Part shown: positions 16,897 to 25,409 of the stretch, piece by piece
Numbering within the stretch: position 1 is the stretch's first letter
How the letters are laid out: every line of letters starts with the position of its first letter
Assembly (NCBI GenBank): GCA_013298845.1
Contig: JAAFJN010000005.1
Span: 84,908 to 148,907, forward strand
DNA from: Chitinophagales bacterium
GTDB lineage: Bacteria > Bacteroidota > Bacteroidia > Chitinophagales > Saprospiraceae
Direction: 5' to 3'
DNA length: 64,000 nucleotides
Translations under genes and position numbers: made by a program
Notes under the pieces: generated by a model
Database searches by the model: none
What the model was told of the DNA's origin: nothing
The model's input: the letters and a program-made list of their open reading frames with translations, nothing else

Positions 16897-17796
16897 TTAA
16901 ATGGCTTCTAATTTTTCCAATTCAGACATAATAAGGTGTACGCCCTGTTCGCTCATCGGGGTGAGCGGAAGGCGCACTTCGCGGCTACAGATATTCTGCA
17001 ATTCCAAAGCGGCTTTTACGCCAATCGGGTTTCCTTCGAGGAACAATAACCGATAAAATTCCAATAATTTCGCGTTGAGTTTTTGCGCCGTGGGCAAATC
17101 GGTGCGCAACGCCGCGCGGGTCATGTCGGTAAACGGACGGGGTAATGTATTGGCAATCACCGAAATAACCCCGTCGCCGCCGCAGGTGACAATGGGTAGC
17201 GTCATAAAATCATCGCCGCTAAACACCAAAAAATCTTTGGGTTTGCCTTTGATAATTTTCATCACCTGGTACAAATCATTGGATGCCTCTTTAATGCCTA
17301 AAAACTTATCGCTGGCGTTGGCCAGGCGCAAAGTCGTTTCGGCGTTCAGGTTACAAGCCGTGCGACTGGGTACGTTGTAAATAATAATGGGCAAGGGCGA
17401 TACCTCGGCAATGGCCATGTAGTGCAGAAATAAACCTTCCTGACCGGGGCGATTGTACGAGGGGTTACTGCTCAAAATAGCGTCAATACCCTCAAAATTA
17501 AACGTTTTTATCTTCTCTACCAGCGCTGCGGTATTGTTTCCACCAAAAACACCCGCCACCAACGGCACACGCCTCCGGTTCACCTTAATGGTAAAATCGA
17601 GAATAGAGCGGTGTTCTTCGTCGGTTAACGTTACCGATTCGCCCGTTGTACCCAGGCTCACCAGAAACTCTACTCCACCCGCAATAACGTGCTCGATAAT
17701 TTTTTCCAAGTCATTCCAATCAATATTCCCATTTTTTTCAAAAGGTGTTACCAGTGCAACTCCGGTTCCTCTACAGCGCTGTTTAAGGTCTGACAT
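16897..17796 (-). CDS. dapA: 4-hydroxy-tetrahydrodipicolinate synthase
   Basis: 299 residues. TIM-barrel DHDPS: substrate-binding loop LGTTGES, catalytic Tyr in IIIYNVPSRTA, Schiff-base Lys in FLGIKEASNDL, and the glycine-rich VFSGDDF. It condenses pyruvate with aspartate semialdehyde in diaminopimelate/lysine synthesis, supplying peptidoglycan and protein. Aspartate kinase for the same pathway lies elsewhere in the window (28390-29700). The gene is followed at 4 bases by DUF4350 and preceded at 9 bases by the DUF6913-like gene. Confidence 0.96.
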   Translation of the reverse strand: MSDLKQRCRGTGVALVTPFEKNGNIDWNDLEKIIEHVIAGGVEFLVSLGTTGESVTLTDEEHRSILDFTIKVNRRRVPLVAGVFGGNNTAALVEKIKTFNFEGIDAILSSNPSYNRPGQEGLFLHYMAIAEVSPLPIIIYNVPSRTACNLNAETTLRLANASDKFLGIKEASNDLYQVMKIIKGKPKDFLVFSGDDFMTLPIVTCGGDGVISVIANTLPRPFTDMTRAALRTDLPTAQKLNAKLLEFYRLLFLEGNPIGVKAALELQNICSREVRLPLTPMSEQGVHLIMSELEKLEAI

Positions 17797-17805
17797 GTGT
17801 GATAT

Positions 17806-18330
17806 CTATTTAATTTTGTCCAAATAAAGCCGGAGTTGCTGCGCAAAAAACGGCACCCCCTTGTCGGCGGGAATTTCAATTTGCAGGTCAAAATCGTGGG
17901 GATTTTCGGTGTGCATCCCGATTTTCATGGCGGCTTTGTGCCGGGCGGCAATCCATTCCACGGGCAAAAGTTGTTGAGGATTTAACACCAGCAACAAATC
18001 CGTTTTTTCACCGATAAAAGCCAAGGCTTTTTCACTTTTAGGAGAGTAATCCCAATTGGTTTCTTTGGCAAAAAAGAAGGGAAAGTCCGGGGTTTTGGCA
18101 GGTGCTTTTTTATCGTTAAAAAAACCAAGTAATTTGATTTTTTTACCGTTTTTACCCAATTCGGCGGCCCAATCTTCTACTTCCTTGCGCGTTTTGTCGG
18201 TAGTGGCATCAAACGCAATGGCAATGGTGGCCGCCTTCTCCAATGAAGAAGTACGGCGGTCGCGTTTTTGGGAGGAGAGCCATTGCTTTATTCCGGCAAT
18301 GGCACTCCTTTTTCTCAGGGATTTAAACAT
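17806..18330 (-). CDS. Conserved hypothetical protein, DUF6913-like
   Basis: 174 residues. The N-terminus is basic (MFKSLRKRSAIAGIKQWLSS), followed by an alpha/beta domain with IAIAFDATTDKTRKEVEDW, IKLLGFFNDKK and KTDLLLVLNPQQ. This pattern matches a Bacteroidota family adjacent to dapA (as I recall DUF6913), with no known activity. It is cytoplasmic by composition. It sits between sucA (10 bases upstream) and dapA (9 bases downstream) on one strand, so the three are likely cotranscribed. Confidence 0.7.
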   Translation of the reverse strand: MFKSLRKRSAIAGIKQWLSSQKRDRRTSSLEKAATIAIAFDATTDKTRKEVEDWAAELGKNGKKIKLLGFFNDKKAPAKTPDFPFFFAKETNWDYSPKSEKALAFIGEKTDLLLVLNPQQLLPVEWIAARHKAAMKIGMHTENPHDFDLQIEIPADKGVPFFAQQLRLYLDKIK

Positions 18331-18340
18331 GCTGTATCAG

Positions 18341-21094
18341 TTATGAAAACGCCGCTGTTACCAACGCTTGCTGCTGCTGCTCGTGGATTTTCGGGAAACC
18401 CGTGGCCGGAGATGCCGCCAACGGACGACCAGCGTATTCCCAATCGTACTGGCGGTGGTTCAACAACAAATGCATCCAGGCTCCCATGTTCGCGGGTTCT
18501 TCCTGTACCCACACCGGACGACCAGCGCCTTTGTATTTTTTCAAAATTTCTTCAAATTGCTGCGTTGGGAACGGATACATCTGCTCTAAACGGACAATGG
18601 CAACATCGTCGCGTTTGGTTTCCTCGCGGCGGCGCACCAAATCGTAATACACCTTACCCGTGCACACCAACAAACGTTTCACCTTTTTTGGGTTGGCCGT
18701 GGCGTCGTCAATAATTTCCTGGAAGCGGGTACCTTGTTCAATATCCGCAATAGTACCGAGGTTAAACGGCGGGCGCAGGGTAGACTTGGGCGTCATGATG
18801 ATCAACGGTTTCCGGAAATTACGCACCTGCTGGCGGCGCAAAATGTGGAAAAAGTTGGAAGCCGAAGTCAGGTTGGCCACCGTCACGTTGTTTTCGGCGC
18901 AACCTTGAAGGTAACGCTCCAAACGCGCCGAAGAGTGTTCCGGCCCCTGGCCTTCGTAACCGTGGGGCAACAACATCACCAAACCGCTCATCCGGCGCCA
19001 TTTGGTTTCACCGGCCATTACAAATTGGTCAATGATACTGTGCGCGCCGTTGGCAAAATCGCCAAACTGGGCTTCCCACAACACCAAAGCATCGGGTGAA
19101 GCCAGGGAATAACCGTATTCGAAGCCCAATACCGCGTATTCGGAGAGCAACGAGTTGTAGATATAAAATTTGCCTTGTTTGGGATCAATACCGTCGAGGC
19201 GGTTAATTTTTTGGAATGTTTCCATATCCGCAAGGTACGCGTGGCGGTGGCTAAAAGTACCACGGCGCACGTCCTGGCCGCTCATCCGCACATCATTACC
19301 TTCGAGAAGCAAGGAGGAATACGCGAGCAACTCACCCATTGACCAGTCAATTTGACCGTTTTCAACCAGTTTCCGCTGATTTTCGAGCGTTTTGGCGATT
19401 TGTGGGATGGGTTTGAAGTCTTTGGGTGGTGTGAGGATATGGTTCAACAACCGATCAATCGTTTTGCGGTCAATACCCGTTTCCGGCGATTGGTTAAAGT
19501 CGGCGTCGTTGGTGGTTTCCACCAGTTTTTGCCAGGCTTTTTCGGTCTCCTGGTACACGTACGGGAGCGGATTTTGACGAATTTGGTCCAAACGCGCCTG
19601 CAAATTGGTTTTAAACGCCGTTTCCATTTCTTTGGCCATGGTGCCTTCAATGTCGCCGCGTTCGATCAATACCTGCGTGTATATTTCGCGAATATCTTTT
19701 TTGTCTTTAATAACGGCGTACATGTCCGGATTAGTGAAACGCGGCTCATCGCTTTCGTTGTGACCGTAGCGACGGTAGCACACCATATCAAGGAAGACAT
19801 CGGAGTTAAACTTCTGACGGTATTCGGTGGCCAGTTCCATAGCGTACACCACGGCTTCGGGATCGTCTCCGTTGACGTGAAACACCGGTGCCTGCACCAC
19901 TTCGGCCACCTGCGTGCAGTAGGTGGAAGAGCGGCCTTCGTCCCAACTGGCGGTAAAACCAATTTGGTTGTTCACCACCACGTGGATGGTACCGCCGGTG
20001 TAATAACCGTCGAGTTGGCTCATTTGGATCAACTCGTACACGATACCCTGGCCCGCGAGGGCGGCATCACCGTGGATGAGAATAGGCAAAATTTTATCGT
20101 ATTCCGAGCCGTACAACGCATCGGCTTTGGCGCGCGAAAAACCTTCTACCACGGGATCTACCGCTTCGAGGTGCGACGGGTTGGGCAACAATTTAAGGTA
20201 CACCTCTTTACCCGATGGCGTGGTGACCATCGAAGAAAAACCGAGGTGATATTTTACGTCGCCGGAGCCATAACTCTGGTCGGGCAACACTTTTCCTTCA
20301 AATTCGGTAAAAATTTGTTGGTAGGTTTTGTGGAGGGTATTGGCCAACACGTTCAAACGACCGCGGTGCGCCATACCAATGACCACTTCTTCCACCGGAA
20401 TTTCGGAAGCGGCTGCGGTATTGATGGAGGCATCGAGGGCGGGAATCAGGGCTTCACCACCTTCGAGCGAGAAACGCTTTTGACCCACAAATTTGGTGTG
20501 CAAAAACTGCTCAAAACCCACGGCTTCGTTCAAACGGTCGAGGATACGGCGTTTTTTATCCAAAGTTAAACCATAACCGGGCGTTACCACGCGTGATTCC
20601 ACTTTTTCGCGCAACCACATGCGGCGCTCTTTATCGTGAATGTGCACGTTTTCGAACCCGATGGTACCCACGTACAAATCCTGGAGGCGTTTCAAAATGG
20701 CGCGCAGGGTGGCGTTGGGCATGTTCAGTTCGTAACCGGCGGCAAAACTCGTGTCCAAATCGGCATCGGAAAGACCATAATCCGCCAAATCGAGTTTGGG
20801 TTTGCGGTCTTTGCGGGCGCGGATGGGATTGGTATTGGACAGCATGTGCCCCCGGTCGCGATAACCGTGGATAAGGCCCAATACCCCAAATTCTTTTTGC
20901 CAACCGGCCGACGGTGCGGAAGTAGAAGTGCCATTGGAGGAAGCATGGCCGTTGGCCGCTGTCATGGCATAATCGAAGCCTTTAAAAAAGGCCGCCCAAT
21001 CCTGTTCTACGGAGGTTGGCTCAGCCAACCAGGATTGGTATAATGAATCAATATATTGTGGGTGTGCGTTTGCTACCGCTGAAAAATCTTTCAT
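18341..21094 (-). CDS. sucA: 2-oxoglutarate dehydrogenase E1 component
   Basis: About 917 residues from the ATG at 21094 (MKDFSAVANAHPQYIDSLYQ), preferred to a TTG 15 bases earlier. N-terminal segment YQSWLAEPTSVEQDWAAFF is the E2-binding motif. The thiamine-diphosphate fold shows MAHRGRLNVLANTL, HGDAALAGQGIVYE, VVNNQIGFTASWDEGRSS and YRRYGHNESDEP. The enzyme decarboxylates 2-oxoglutarate for succinyl-CoA production in the TCA cycle. The E2 (sucB) gene is not in the window. A TATATTTG promoter-like box lies on the reverse strand at 21190-21183. Confidence 0.97.
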   Translation of the reverse strand: MKDFSAVANAHPQYIDSLYQSWLAEPTSVEQDWAAFFKGFDYAMTAANGHASSNGTSTSAPSAGWQKEFGVLGLIHGYRDRGHMLSNTNPIRARKDRKPKLDLADYGLSDADLDTSFAAGYELNMPNATLRAILKRLQDLYVGTIGFENVHIHDKERRMWLREKVESRVVTPGYGLTLDKKRRILDRLNEAVGFEQFLHTKFVGQKRFSLEGGEALIPALDASINTAAASEIPVEEVVIGMAHRGRLNVLANTLHKTYQQIFTEFEGKVLPDQSYGSGDVKYHLGFSSMVTTPSGKEVYLKLLPNPSHLEAVDPVVEGFSRAKADALYGSEYDKILPILIHGDAALAGQGIVYELIQMSQLDGYYTGGTIHVVVNNQIGFTASWDEGRSSTYCTQVAEVVQAPVFHVNGDDPEAVVYAMELATEYRQKFNSDVFLDMVCYRRYGHNESDEPRFTNPDMYAVIKDKKDIREIYTQVLIERGDIEGTMAKEMETAFKTNLQARLDQIRQNPLPYVYQETEKAWQKLVETTNDADFNQSPETGIDRKTIDRLLNHILTPPKDFKPIPQIAKTLENQRKLVENGQIDWSMGELLAYSSLLLEGNDVRMSGQDVRRGTFSHRHAYLADMETFQKINRLDGIDPKQGKFYIYNSLLSEYAVLGFEYGYSLASPDALVLWEAQFGDFANGAHSIIDQFVMAGETKWRRMSGLVMLLPHGYEGQGPEHSSARLERYLQGCAENNVTVANLTSASNFFHILRRQQVRNFRKPLIIMTPKSTLRPPFNLGTIADIEQGTRFQEIIDDATANPKKVKRLLVCTGKVYYDLVRRREETKRDDVAIVRLEQMYPFPTQQFEEILKKYKGAGRPVWVQEEPANMGAWMHLLLNHRQYDWEYAGRPLAASPATGFPKIHEQQQQALVTAAFS

Positions 21095-21316
21095 GTACGC
21101 TGATGACAAATATTATTTCAAAATCAAAAAATAGAGCTGTTGAATTCCAATGTTGTTTTTGACCAAAGCGGCCAAAACAGGGCAAATATACTGCACAAGG
21201 GCAATAGACAGTAAGGATTTTAAAATAAAAAACTTGTCAAAATTTTGTCTGCGGAGGGGTGGTGGTGGGGTGGGAACTTACAGCGCACGTCGCGCCTCCC
21301 CACTTAAAGGGGGACA

Positions 21317-21504
21317 GGAGGTGTGCGTGCGGAGGGTTGTCATCCCCCTAACCCCCTTCAAAGGGGGAATGGATTCATGGAAATTTGGCATTTTCGGCTT
21401 TTTGATGCTTTTTTCTCATGTTTTCCCCTTCAAATCAATAGCATTTTCGGTCTAATTTACGGTGTACGCTACGCCTCCCCCTTTGAAGGGGGTTGGGGGG
21501 ATGA
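21317..21504. mobile_element. Short inverted-repeat element (MITE-like), copy A
   Basis: About 165 bases bounded by inverted ends: left GTCATCCCCCTAACCCCC leading to TTCAAAGGGGGAAT (about 21339-21370) and right CCCCCTTTGAAGGGGG then TTGGGGGGATGA (21475-21504), which is the reverse complement of the left. The interior is AT-rich with TTTTCGGC and ATTTTCGGTCTAATTTACGG and carries no gene. A GGAGGTGTGCGTGCGGAG-type run precedes the left end in every copy. Confidence 0.7.
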
Positions 21505-21594
21505 ATGTGCGGGCGGAGCGTGGTCATCCCCCTAACTCCCTTCAAAGGGGGAATAGATTCGTAGAAATTTAGCATTTTCGGCTTTTCATGGCAC

Positions 21595-22005
21595 TTATTT
21601 CTCACCCTGTTTATTCGATTTTTCAAACGCTTCTATCCAAGCCATGAGTGCTTCGGCGACGTCCCAGCGACACTCAAGGACTTCCCAATCAGAAAAACGC
21701 AGGACGGTGAAGCCGACTTCTTCAAGGTCTTTTGTTTTTTGGGCATCTTTTCTGGCGACTTCTTCTATTTCGTGCGTAATACCATCTACTTCTATCACCA
21801 ACATTAATTCAAAGCACATAAAATCAGCAATGTATTTTAAAACAGGCCGCTGCCGATGAAATTGGTAGCCTTTCAAATAGCCTTTTTTCAGGACATCATT
21901 CCACAAATATATTTCGGCTTTAGTCGAATTTAACCGAAGGGTACGCGCATACTCTTTCAATGCTTTGTTGTAATGATGATTATTAGCGGGCGATGCTTTT
22001 TGCAT
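21595..22005 (-). CDS. DUF559 / Vsr-like endonuclease-fold protein
   Basis: 136 residues (MQKASPANNHHYNKALK). Motifs of the DUF559 restriction-nuclease-like fold: LRLNSTKAEIYLWNDVL, YQFHRQRPVLKYIADFMCF (with the catalytic Asp in IADF), LVIEVDGITHE (Glu/Asp pair) and the C-terminal GFTVLRFSDWEVLE. The family relates to very-short-patch-repair nucleases; it probably cuts or nicks DNA. The gene lies inside copies of an inverted-repeat element and its start codon is about 8 bases from a broken MoxR fragment. Residues for catalysis look intact, so it may be active. Confidence 0.85.
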   Translation of the reverse strand: MQKASPANNHHYNKALKEYARTLRLNSTKAEIYLWNDVLKKGYLKGYQFHRQRPVLKYIADFMCFELMLVIEVDGITHEIEEVARKDAQKTKDLEEVGFTVLRFSDWEVLECRWDVAEALMAWIEAFEKSNKQGEK

Positions 22006-22012
22006 AATTTTG

Positions 22013-22192
22013 ACGCGAGTTTAATGTAGTGGTTTGTGCATTAAATACCAAAGGCTCTCCAAGACTGAAACAATCGGCCACGTACCAAGCCAACTGGGTT
22101 TTGCCGGTCAACAGCAGGGGCTGTCCGAGCGCAATGGCCACGTTCACCGCATCTAACAGCGCGGGCGAAGATACATAGTTTACTATGTGCAC
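22013..22192 (-). pseudogene. Broken MoxR-type AAA ATPase fragment, P-loop deleted
   Basis: An open stretch of about 60 residues reads SPALLDAVNVAIALGQPLLL, then TGKTQLAWYVADCF and EPLVFNAQTTT. MoxR-like ATPases have TGEPGTGKTQLA at this place: the five residues EPGTG are missing in frame, removing the phosphate-binding loop. The rest of the protein is absent, replaced by the DUF559 gene. It is a remnant, not a functional ATPase. The frame continues past 22013 to a stop at 21983, overlapping the DUF559 start. Confidence 0.65.
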
Positions 22193-22220
22193 ACTATATC
22201 TCCCATTTGGAAGGAAAACA

Positions 22221-22405
22221 GGAGGTGTGCGGGCGGAGCGTAGTCATCCCCCTACTGCCTTCAAAGGGGGAATGGATTCGTAGGAATTTGGTACTTTCGG
22301 CTTTTTGATGCTTTTTTCTCATGTTTTCCCTTCAAATCAATAGCATTTTCGGTCTAATCTACGGTGTACGCTACGCCTCTGCCTTTGAAGGGGGTCGGGG
22401 GAGAT
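22221..22405. mobile_element. Short inverted-repeat element (MITE-like), copy C
   Basis: Same order as copy A with point changes: GGAGGTGTGCGGGCGGAG, left end GTCATCCCCCTACTGCC then TTCAAAGGGGGAAT, interior GGTACTTTCGGCTTTTTGAT, right end CCTTTGAAGGGGGTCGGGG then GAGATGAC. The two short copies are nearly the same length (about 165 bases between ends) and flank the DUF559-bearing copy in direct orientation. The remaining bases up to 22465 hold no gene. Confidence 0.7.
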
Positions 22406-22465
22406 GACCACGCTCAGCCCTCCGGCTGTTCACTTCGCGATCTACTCGTCAAAAGGAATTCTCCC

Positions 22466-23638
22466 CTACAACACCGCACTCAACGCCGCAATATCCGCTG
22501 GGTCATTGTACACATTTGGCGAAATACGCACAAACCCGCCGCGCACCGATACCAGAATATTCTTTGCTTTTAGTTGTTGTTGAAGGGCCAGCGGATCGGC
22601 ACCGTCGGGGAGTTGAATACCGAATAAATGTTGGGCGCGGTATCGGGCATCATCGGCCCAATAACCACGGGCCTGCCATTGAACTACTGCGTCGCGGGTA
22701 AGGTCGTGGCAATACGCCTGAATACTTTCCTGGCCCCATTCGAGCAGTTGCTCCAAGGCGGCGGTGCACATGGCCACCATAATAAAATTGCTGCTTTCGC
22801 CCACGTCGAACCGTAGGGCGCCGGGTTGGTAAGTAGCGCGGTAATTGGTTAAATCGGCAAAATTTTCGCTGTTTTCGCGGTTAATCCAGTTTTCTTCCAG
22901 CGGCACCCCGTTCCAAAAACGCTCGCTGAGGTACGCGTAACCAAACCCGTACGGCCCCATGAGCCATTTGTAACCGCCGCAAATGAGCGCATCAACGCCG
23001 AGGGCTTGTACATCGTGGGGTAAAGCGCCTACACTTTGGGTGCCGTCAATCACCAAAACGCCACCCGCCGCGTGGACTTTGTCGCTAATGGCTTTTAGGT
23101 CAAACAAGGTCCCGGTTGCCCAGTGAATATGGCCCATGGCCACCACGGCGGTGCGGCCGTCAATGGCGTCCAAAATACGTTCATTCCAGATTTGACCCCG
23201 GTTTTCGCGCGCTTCGGGCATGGGAACCGTGATGATTTCGGCCCCTTGCTCCTCCGCCAGCCGGAGCCACGAATACACATTGCTCGGGAACTGCGCTTCG
23301 GTGAGGACAATGGTTTGCCCCGGCTTAATGGACACATTCCGCGCCACAATCCCGATACCGTACGAAACGGAGGGGATAAACGCCACGTGTTCCGCCGAAG
23401 GGGCGTGAATCAATTGGGCAAATAACGCCCGCAACCGTTTTTTACCCGAAAAAAAGTCTTCGGGAGCAATTGAATAGGGGCGATTTTTGCGCGATACCGC
23501 CGCTAATCCTGCTGCTTCTACCGCTTTTAATTGCGGCGACATGTAGGCACCGTTAATATAATGGAGGTGCGGTTCGAGGTCGAATTTATCTTTTTGACAA
23601 AACATGGTGTGTTTTTGGTAAAAAAACGGTTTAGACAT
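22466..23638 (-). CDS. Class V aminotransferase-fold PLP enzyme
   Basis: 390 residues from the ATG at 23638 (MSKPFFYQKHTMFCQ); an internal ATG at 23605 is possible. The PLP Lys is in CGGYKWLMGPYG, preceded by VLVIDGTQSVGALP. The N-terminal YINGAYMSPQL is characteristic of the cysteine-desulfurase-like/kynureninase-like group found in Bacteroidota. It starts 4 bases after the FAH stop, so it is coupled to the SDR/FAH operon. Substrate unknown; a beta-lyase or aminotransferase acting on a modified amino acid is possible. Confidence 0.85.
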   Translation of the reverse strand: MSKPFFYQKHTMFCQKDKFDLEPHLHYINGAYMSPQLKAVEAAGLAAVSRKNRPYSIAPEDFFSGKKRLRALFAQLIHAPSAEHVAFIPSVSYGIGIVARNVSIKPGQTIVLTEAQFPSNVYSWLRLAEEQGAEIITVPMPEARENRGQIWNERILDAIDGRTAVVAMGHIHWATGTLFDLKAISDKVHAAGGVLVIDGTQSVGALPHDVQALGVDALICGGYKWLMGPYGFGYAYLSERFWNGVPLEENWINRENSENFADLTNYRATYQPGALRFDVGESSNFIMVAMCTAALEQLLEWGQESIQAYCHDLTRDAVVQWQARGYWADDARYRAQHLFGIQLPDGADPLALQQQLKAKNILVSVRGGFVRISPNVYNDPADIAALSAVL

Positions 23639-23642
23639 GCTC

Positions 23643-24509
23643 TTATGAAGCGGCGGGCTGCCACGCAATTACCGTCTGTTCCTGTTCGCCCAAACCTTCA
23701 ATTCCCAACCGAACGTGGTAGCCGGGTTGGAGGTAACGGGGCGGATTAAAGCCCAAACCTACCCCGAATGGCGTGCCGGTGGAAACGATATCGCCGGGCA
23801 GCAGGGTCATAAACTGGCTGAGGTAATGCACCAAAAAAGGGATTTTATACACCATATCATCGGTGTTGGAATCCTGGAGGCGTTCGCCGTTGACGTCGAG
23901 CCAAAGGTGCAGTTGGTTTGGATTGGACACTTCGTCGGCGGTGGCCATAAAAGGACCGAGGGGCGCAAACGTGTCGCAACTTTTGCCCTTGACCCATTGC
24001 CCGCTGCGTTCCAACTGAAATTCGCGCTCCGAATAATCGTTGTGCAACAAATAACCCGCCACGTACTCCATCGCGTTTTCTTCGGCGACGTAACTGGCTT
24101 TTTTACCAATGACAAAGGCCAGTTCCACTTCCCAATCGGTTTTCACCGAATTGCGCGGAATCATCACCGAATCATAAGGTCCGCAAATGGCCGTAGTGGC
24201 TTTAAAAAACACCACCGGTTCGGGCGGAATGGTCATGCCGGATTCGGCGGCGTGTTTGGCGTAATTCAACCCGATACACACCAGTTTCGACGGGCGACCC
24301 AGCGGTTCGGCCCAGCGAACATCGGCGGGAACGAGGGGCAATTCCGTTTCGGAGGAAGCAATCTGGGCCGAAAGTTGGGCAATTCCGCCGTTTTGAAAGA
24401 ATTTTTCGTCAAAATCATTGACCAAATGTGCCACGCTGCGGCGTTGACCTTCCGCATCCAAAATACCCGGTTTTTCCGCGCCGGGTTGACCATAACGAAT
24501 TAATTTCAT
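23643..24509 (-). CDS. Fumarylacetoacetate hydrolase family enzyme
   Basis: 288 residues. N-terminus MKLIRYGQPGAEKPGILDA is that of the group often annotated 2,4-diketo-3-deoxy-L-fuconate hydrolase or ureidoglycolate lyase. Catalytic core: LVCIGLNYAKHAAESG, metal-binding WEVELAFVIGKKA, GYLLHNDYSEREFQLE and STGTPFGVGLG. It cleaves or hydrolyses a C-C bond of a 2-oxo acid with a divalent metal. The SDR gene precedes it by 6 bases and the PLP enzyme follows, suggesting a small catabolic operon; an L-fucose-type pathway is a possibility, not shown. Confidence 0.88.
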   Translation of the reverse strand: MKLIRYGQPGAEKPGILDAEGQRRSVAHLVNDFDEKFFQNGGIAQLSAQIASSETELPLVPADVRWAEPLGRPSKLVCIGLNYAKHAAESGMTIPPEPVVFFKATTAICGPYDSVMIPRNSVKTDWEVELAFVIGKKASYVAEENAMEYVAGYLLHNDYSEREFQLERSGQWVKGKSCDTFAPLGPFMATADEVSNPNQLHLWLDVNGERLQDSNTDDMVYKIPFLVHYLSQFMTLLPGDIVSTGTPFGVGLGFNPPRYLQPGYHVRLGIEGLGEQEQTVIAWQPAAS

Positions 24510-24515
24510 GCTGTT

Positions 24516-25280
24516 TTAGTTATTTAATTTTACAAAACCGCCGTCGATCGGGTAGTCGGTTCCGGTGATAAAGGCGGCTTCATCGGAGCACAGGTACAAT
24601 GCCAGGTGGGCAATTTCATCGGGGGTGGCCATTCGGCCGATGGGTTGGGTTTTGGATAATTTTTCAAACATTTCGACTTCGCGCCCGGGGTAATTTTTGG
24701 CCAAAAAACCATCCACGAAGGGCGTATGCACCCGCGCGGGCGAAATGGAATTGACGCGAATACCTTCCCCAACGTAGTCTTTGGCGGTGGCAATGGTCAT
24801 GGCCATCACGGCACCTTTGGTCATGGAATAAGCAAAACGGTCGGGTAAACCCACCAACGCCGCAATGGATGCCATGTTCAAAATCGCGCCGCCGCCGTTG
24901 TTTTTCATGCCGGGAATCACTGCGTGTAAACAGTTGTACACGCCTTTAATATTCACATTGTACAACCGGTCGAGGTCTTCTTCACTGGTGGTTTCTACGT
25001 TCCCAACGTGGGCAATACCGGCGTTGTTCACCAAAATATCCACTTTGCCAATCGCACCAAACACCGCTAACACGTCCGATTGCACGGCGACGTTACAGCG
25101 GTGGGCCTGGGCAGTACCGCCCTCGGCAACGATACCTGAAACTGCGGCCTGCGCGGCTTCTTCGTTGAGTTCCAAAATGTGCACCAAGGCTCCCTGACGG
25201 GCAAACAACTGCGAAATGGCTAACCCAATTCCACTGGCACCGCCGGTAATTACTGCTGTTTTTTTGTGTAGATTAAACAT
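24516..25280 (-). CDS. Short-chain dehydrogenase/reductase
   Basis: 254 residues, a complete classical SDR: cofactor motif TGGASGIG at residue 12, structural DILVNNAGIAHVG, catalytic Ser in NMASIAALV and YSMTKGAVM with the Tyr-x3-Lys pair, and the closing GTDYPIDGGFVKL. It oxidises or reduces a hydroxyl/keto group with NAD(P). First gene of a three-gene operon with the FAH and PLP enzymes. The group resembles 2-keto-3-deoxy-sugar-acid dehydrogenases, but the substrate cannot be fixed. Confidence 0.92.
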   Translation of the reverse strand: MFNLHKKTAVITGGASGIGLAISQLFARQGALVHILELNEEAAQAAVSGIVAEGGTAQAHRCNVAVQSDVLAVFGAIGKVDILVNNAGIAHVGNVETTSEEDLDRLYNVNIKGVYNCLHAVIPGMKNNGGGAILNMASIAALVGLPDRFAYSMTKGAVMAMTIATAKDYVGEGIRVNSISPARVHTPFVDGFLAKNYPGREVEMFEKLSKTQPIGRMATPDEIAHLALYLCSDEAAFITGTDYPIDGGFVKLNN

Positions 25281-25288
25281 TTATTTGT

Positions 25289-25406
25289 TAGTGAAGAGTG
25301 AAAAACGAAGAGTGAAGAGTGAAAAACTTTCCCGTTGTAGAGCGTTCGTTTTGGGTGTTTCTATACTGAGTTGAAGAAAGAAATTCTTCACTCTTCACTT
25401 TTCACT
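25289..25406. repeat. AGTGAAGAGTGAA direct and inverted repeats
   Basis: Units of GTGAAGAGTGAAAAACG occur twice in tandem (25290-25327) and an inverted counterpart (TTCACTCTTCACTTTTCACT, to 25406) closes the spacer ahead of the polA stop. Long-stem pairing is possible on the transcript. Such degenerate repeats are common between genes in Bacteroidota; on the reverse strand it follows polA and could act as a weak 3' structure. Confidence 0.5.
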
Positions 25407-25409
25407 AAA

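Larger units (their letters stand above)
21505..22220. mobile_element. Longer inverted-repeat element carrying the DUF559 gene, copy B
   Basis: The left end repeats that of copies A and C (GTGCGGGCGGAGCGTGGTCA, CTCCCTTCAAAGGGGG, 21508-21556), followed by the same first ~45 interior bases (GATTCGTAGAAATTTAGC, TTTTCGGCTTTTCATG). The shared interior then stops and the DUF559 gene begins. A degenerate right end (TCTCCCATTTGGAAGG, 22199-22216) precedes copy C. It reads as a gene-bearing form of the element of which A and C are short versions. No target-site duplication could be defined. Confidence 0.5.

Noticed and set aside
19352-20569. 405-codon forward open frame opposite sucA
   Set aside because: It is antisense to a complete, motif-rich sucA; its translation is rich in His/Phe/Val as expected of a shadow frame and has no recognisable domain.
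21435-21626. Short reverse open frame within the inverted-repeat element
   Set aside because: It translates the repeat itself (PPLKGVRG, NPLQRG), a familiar artefact of these elements.
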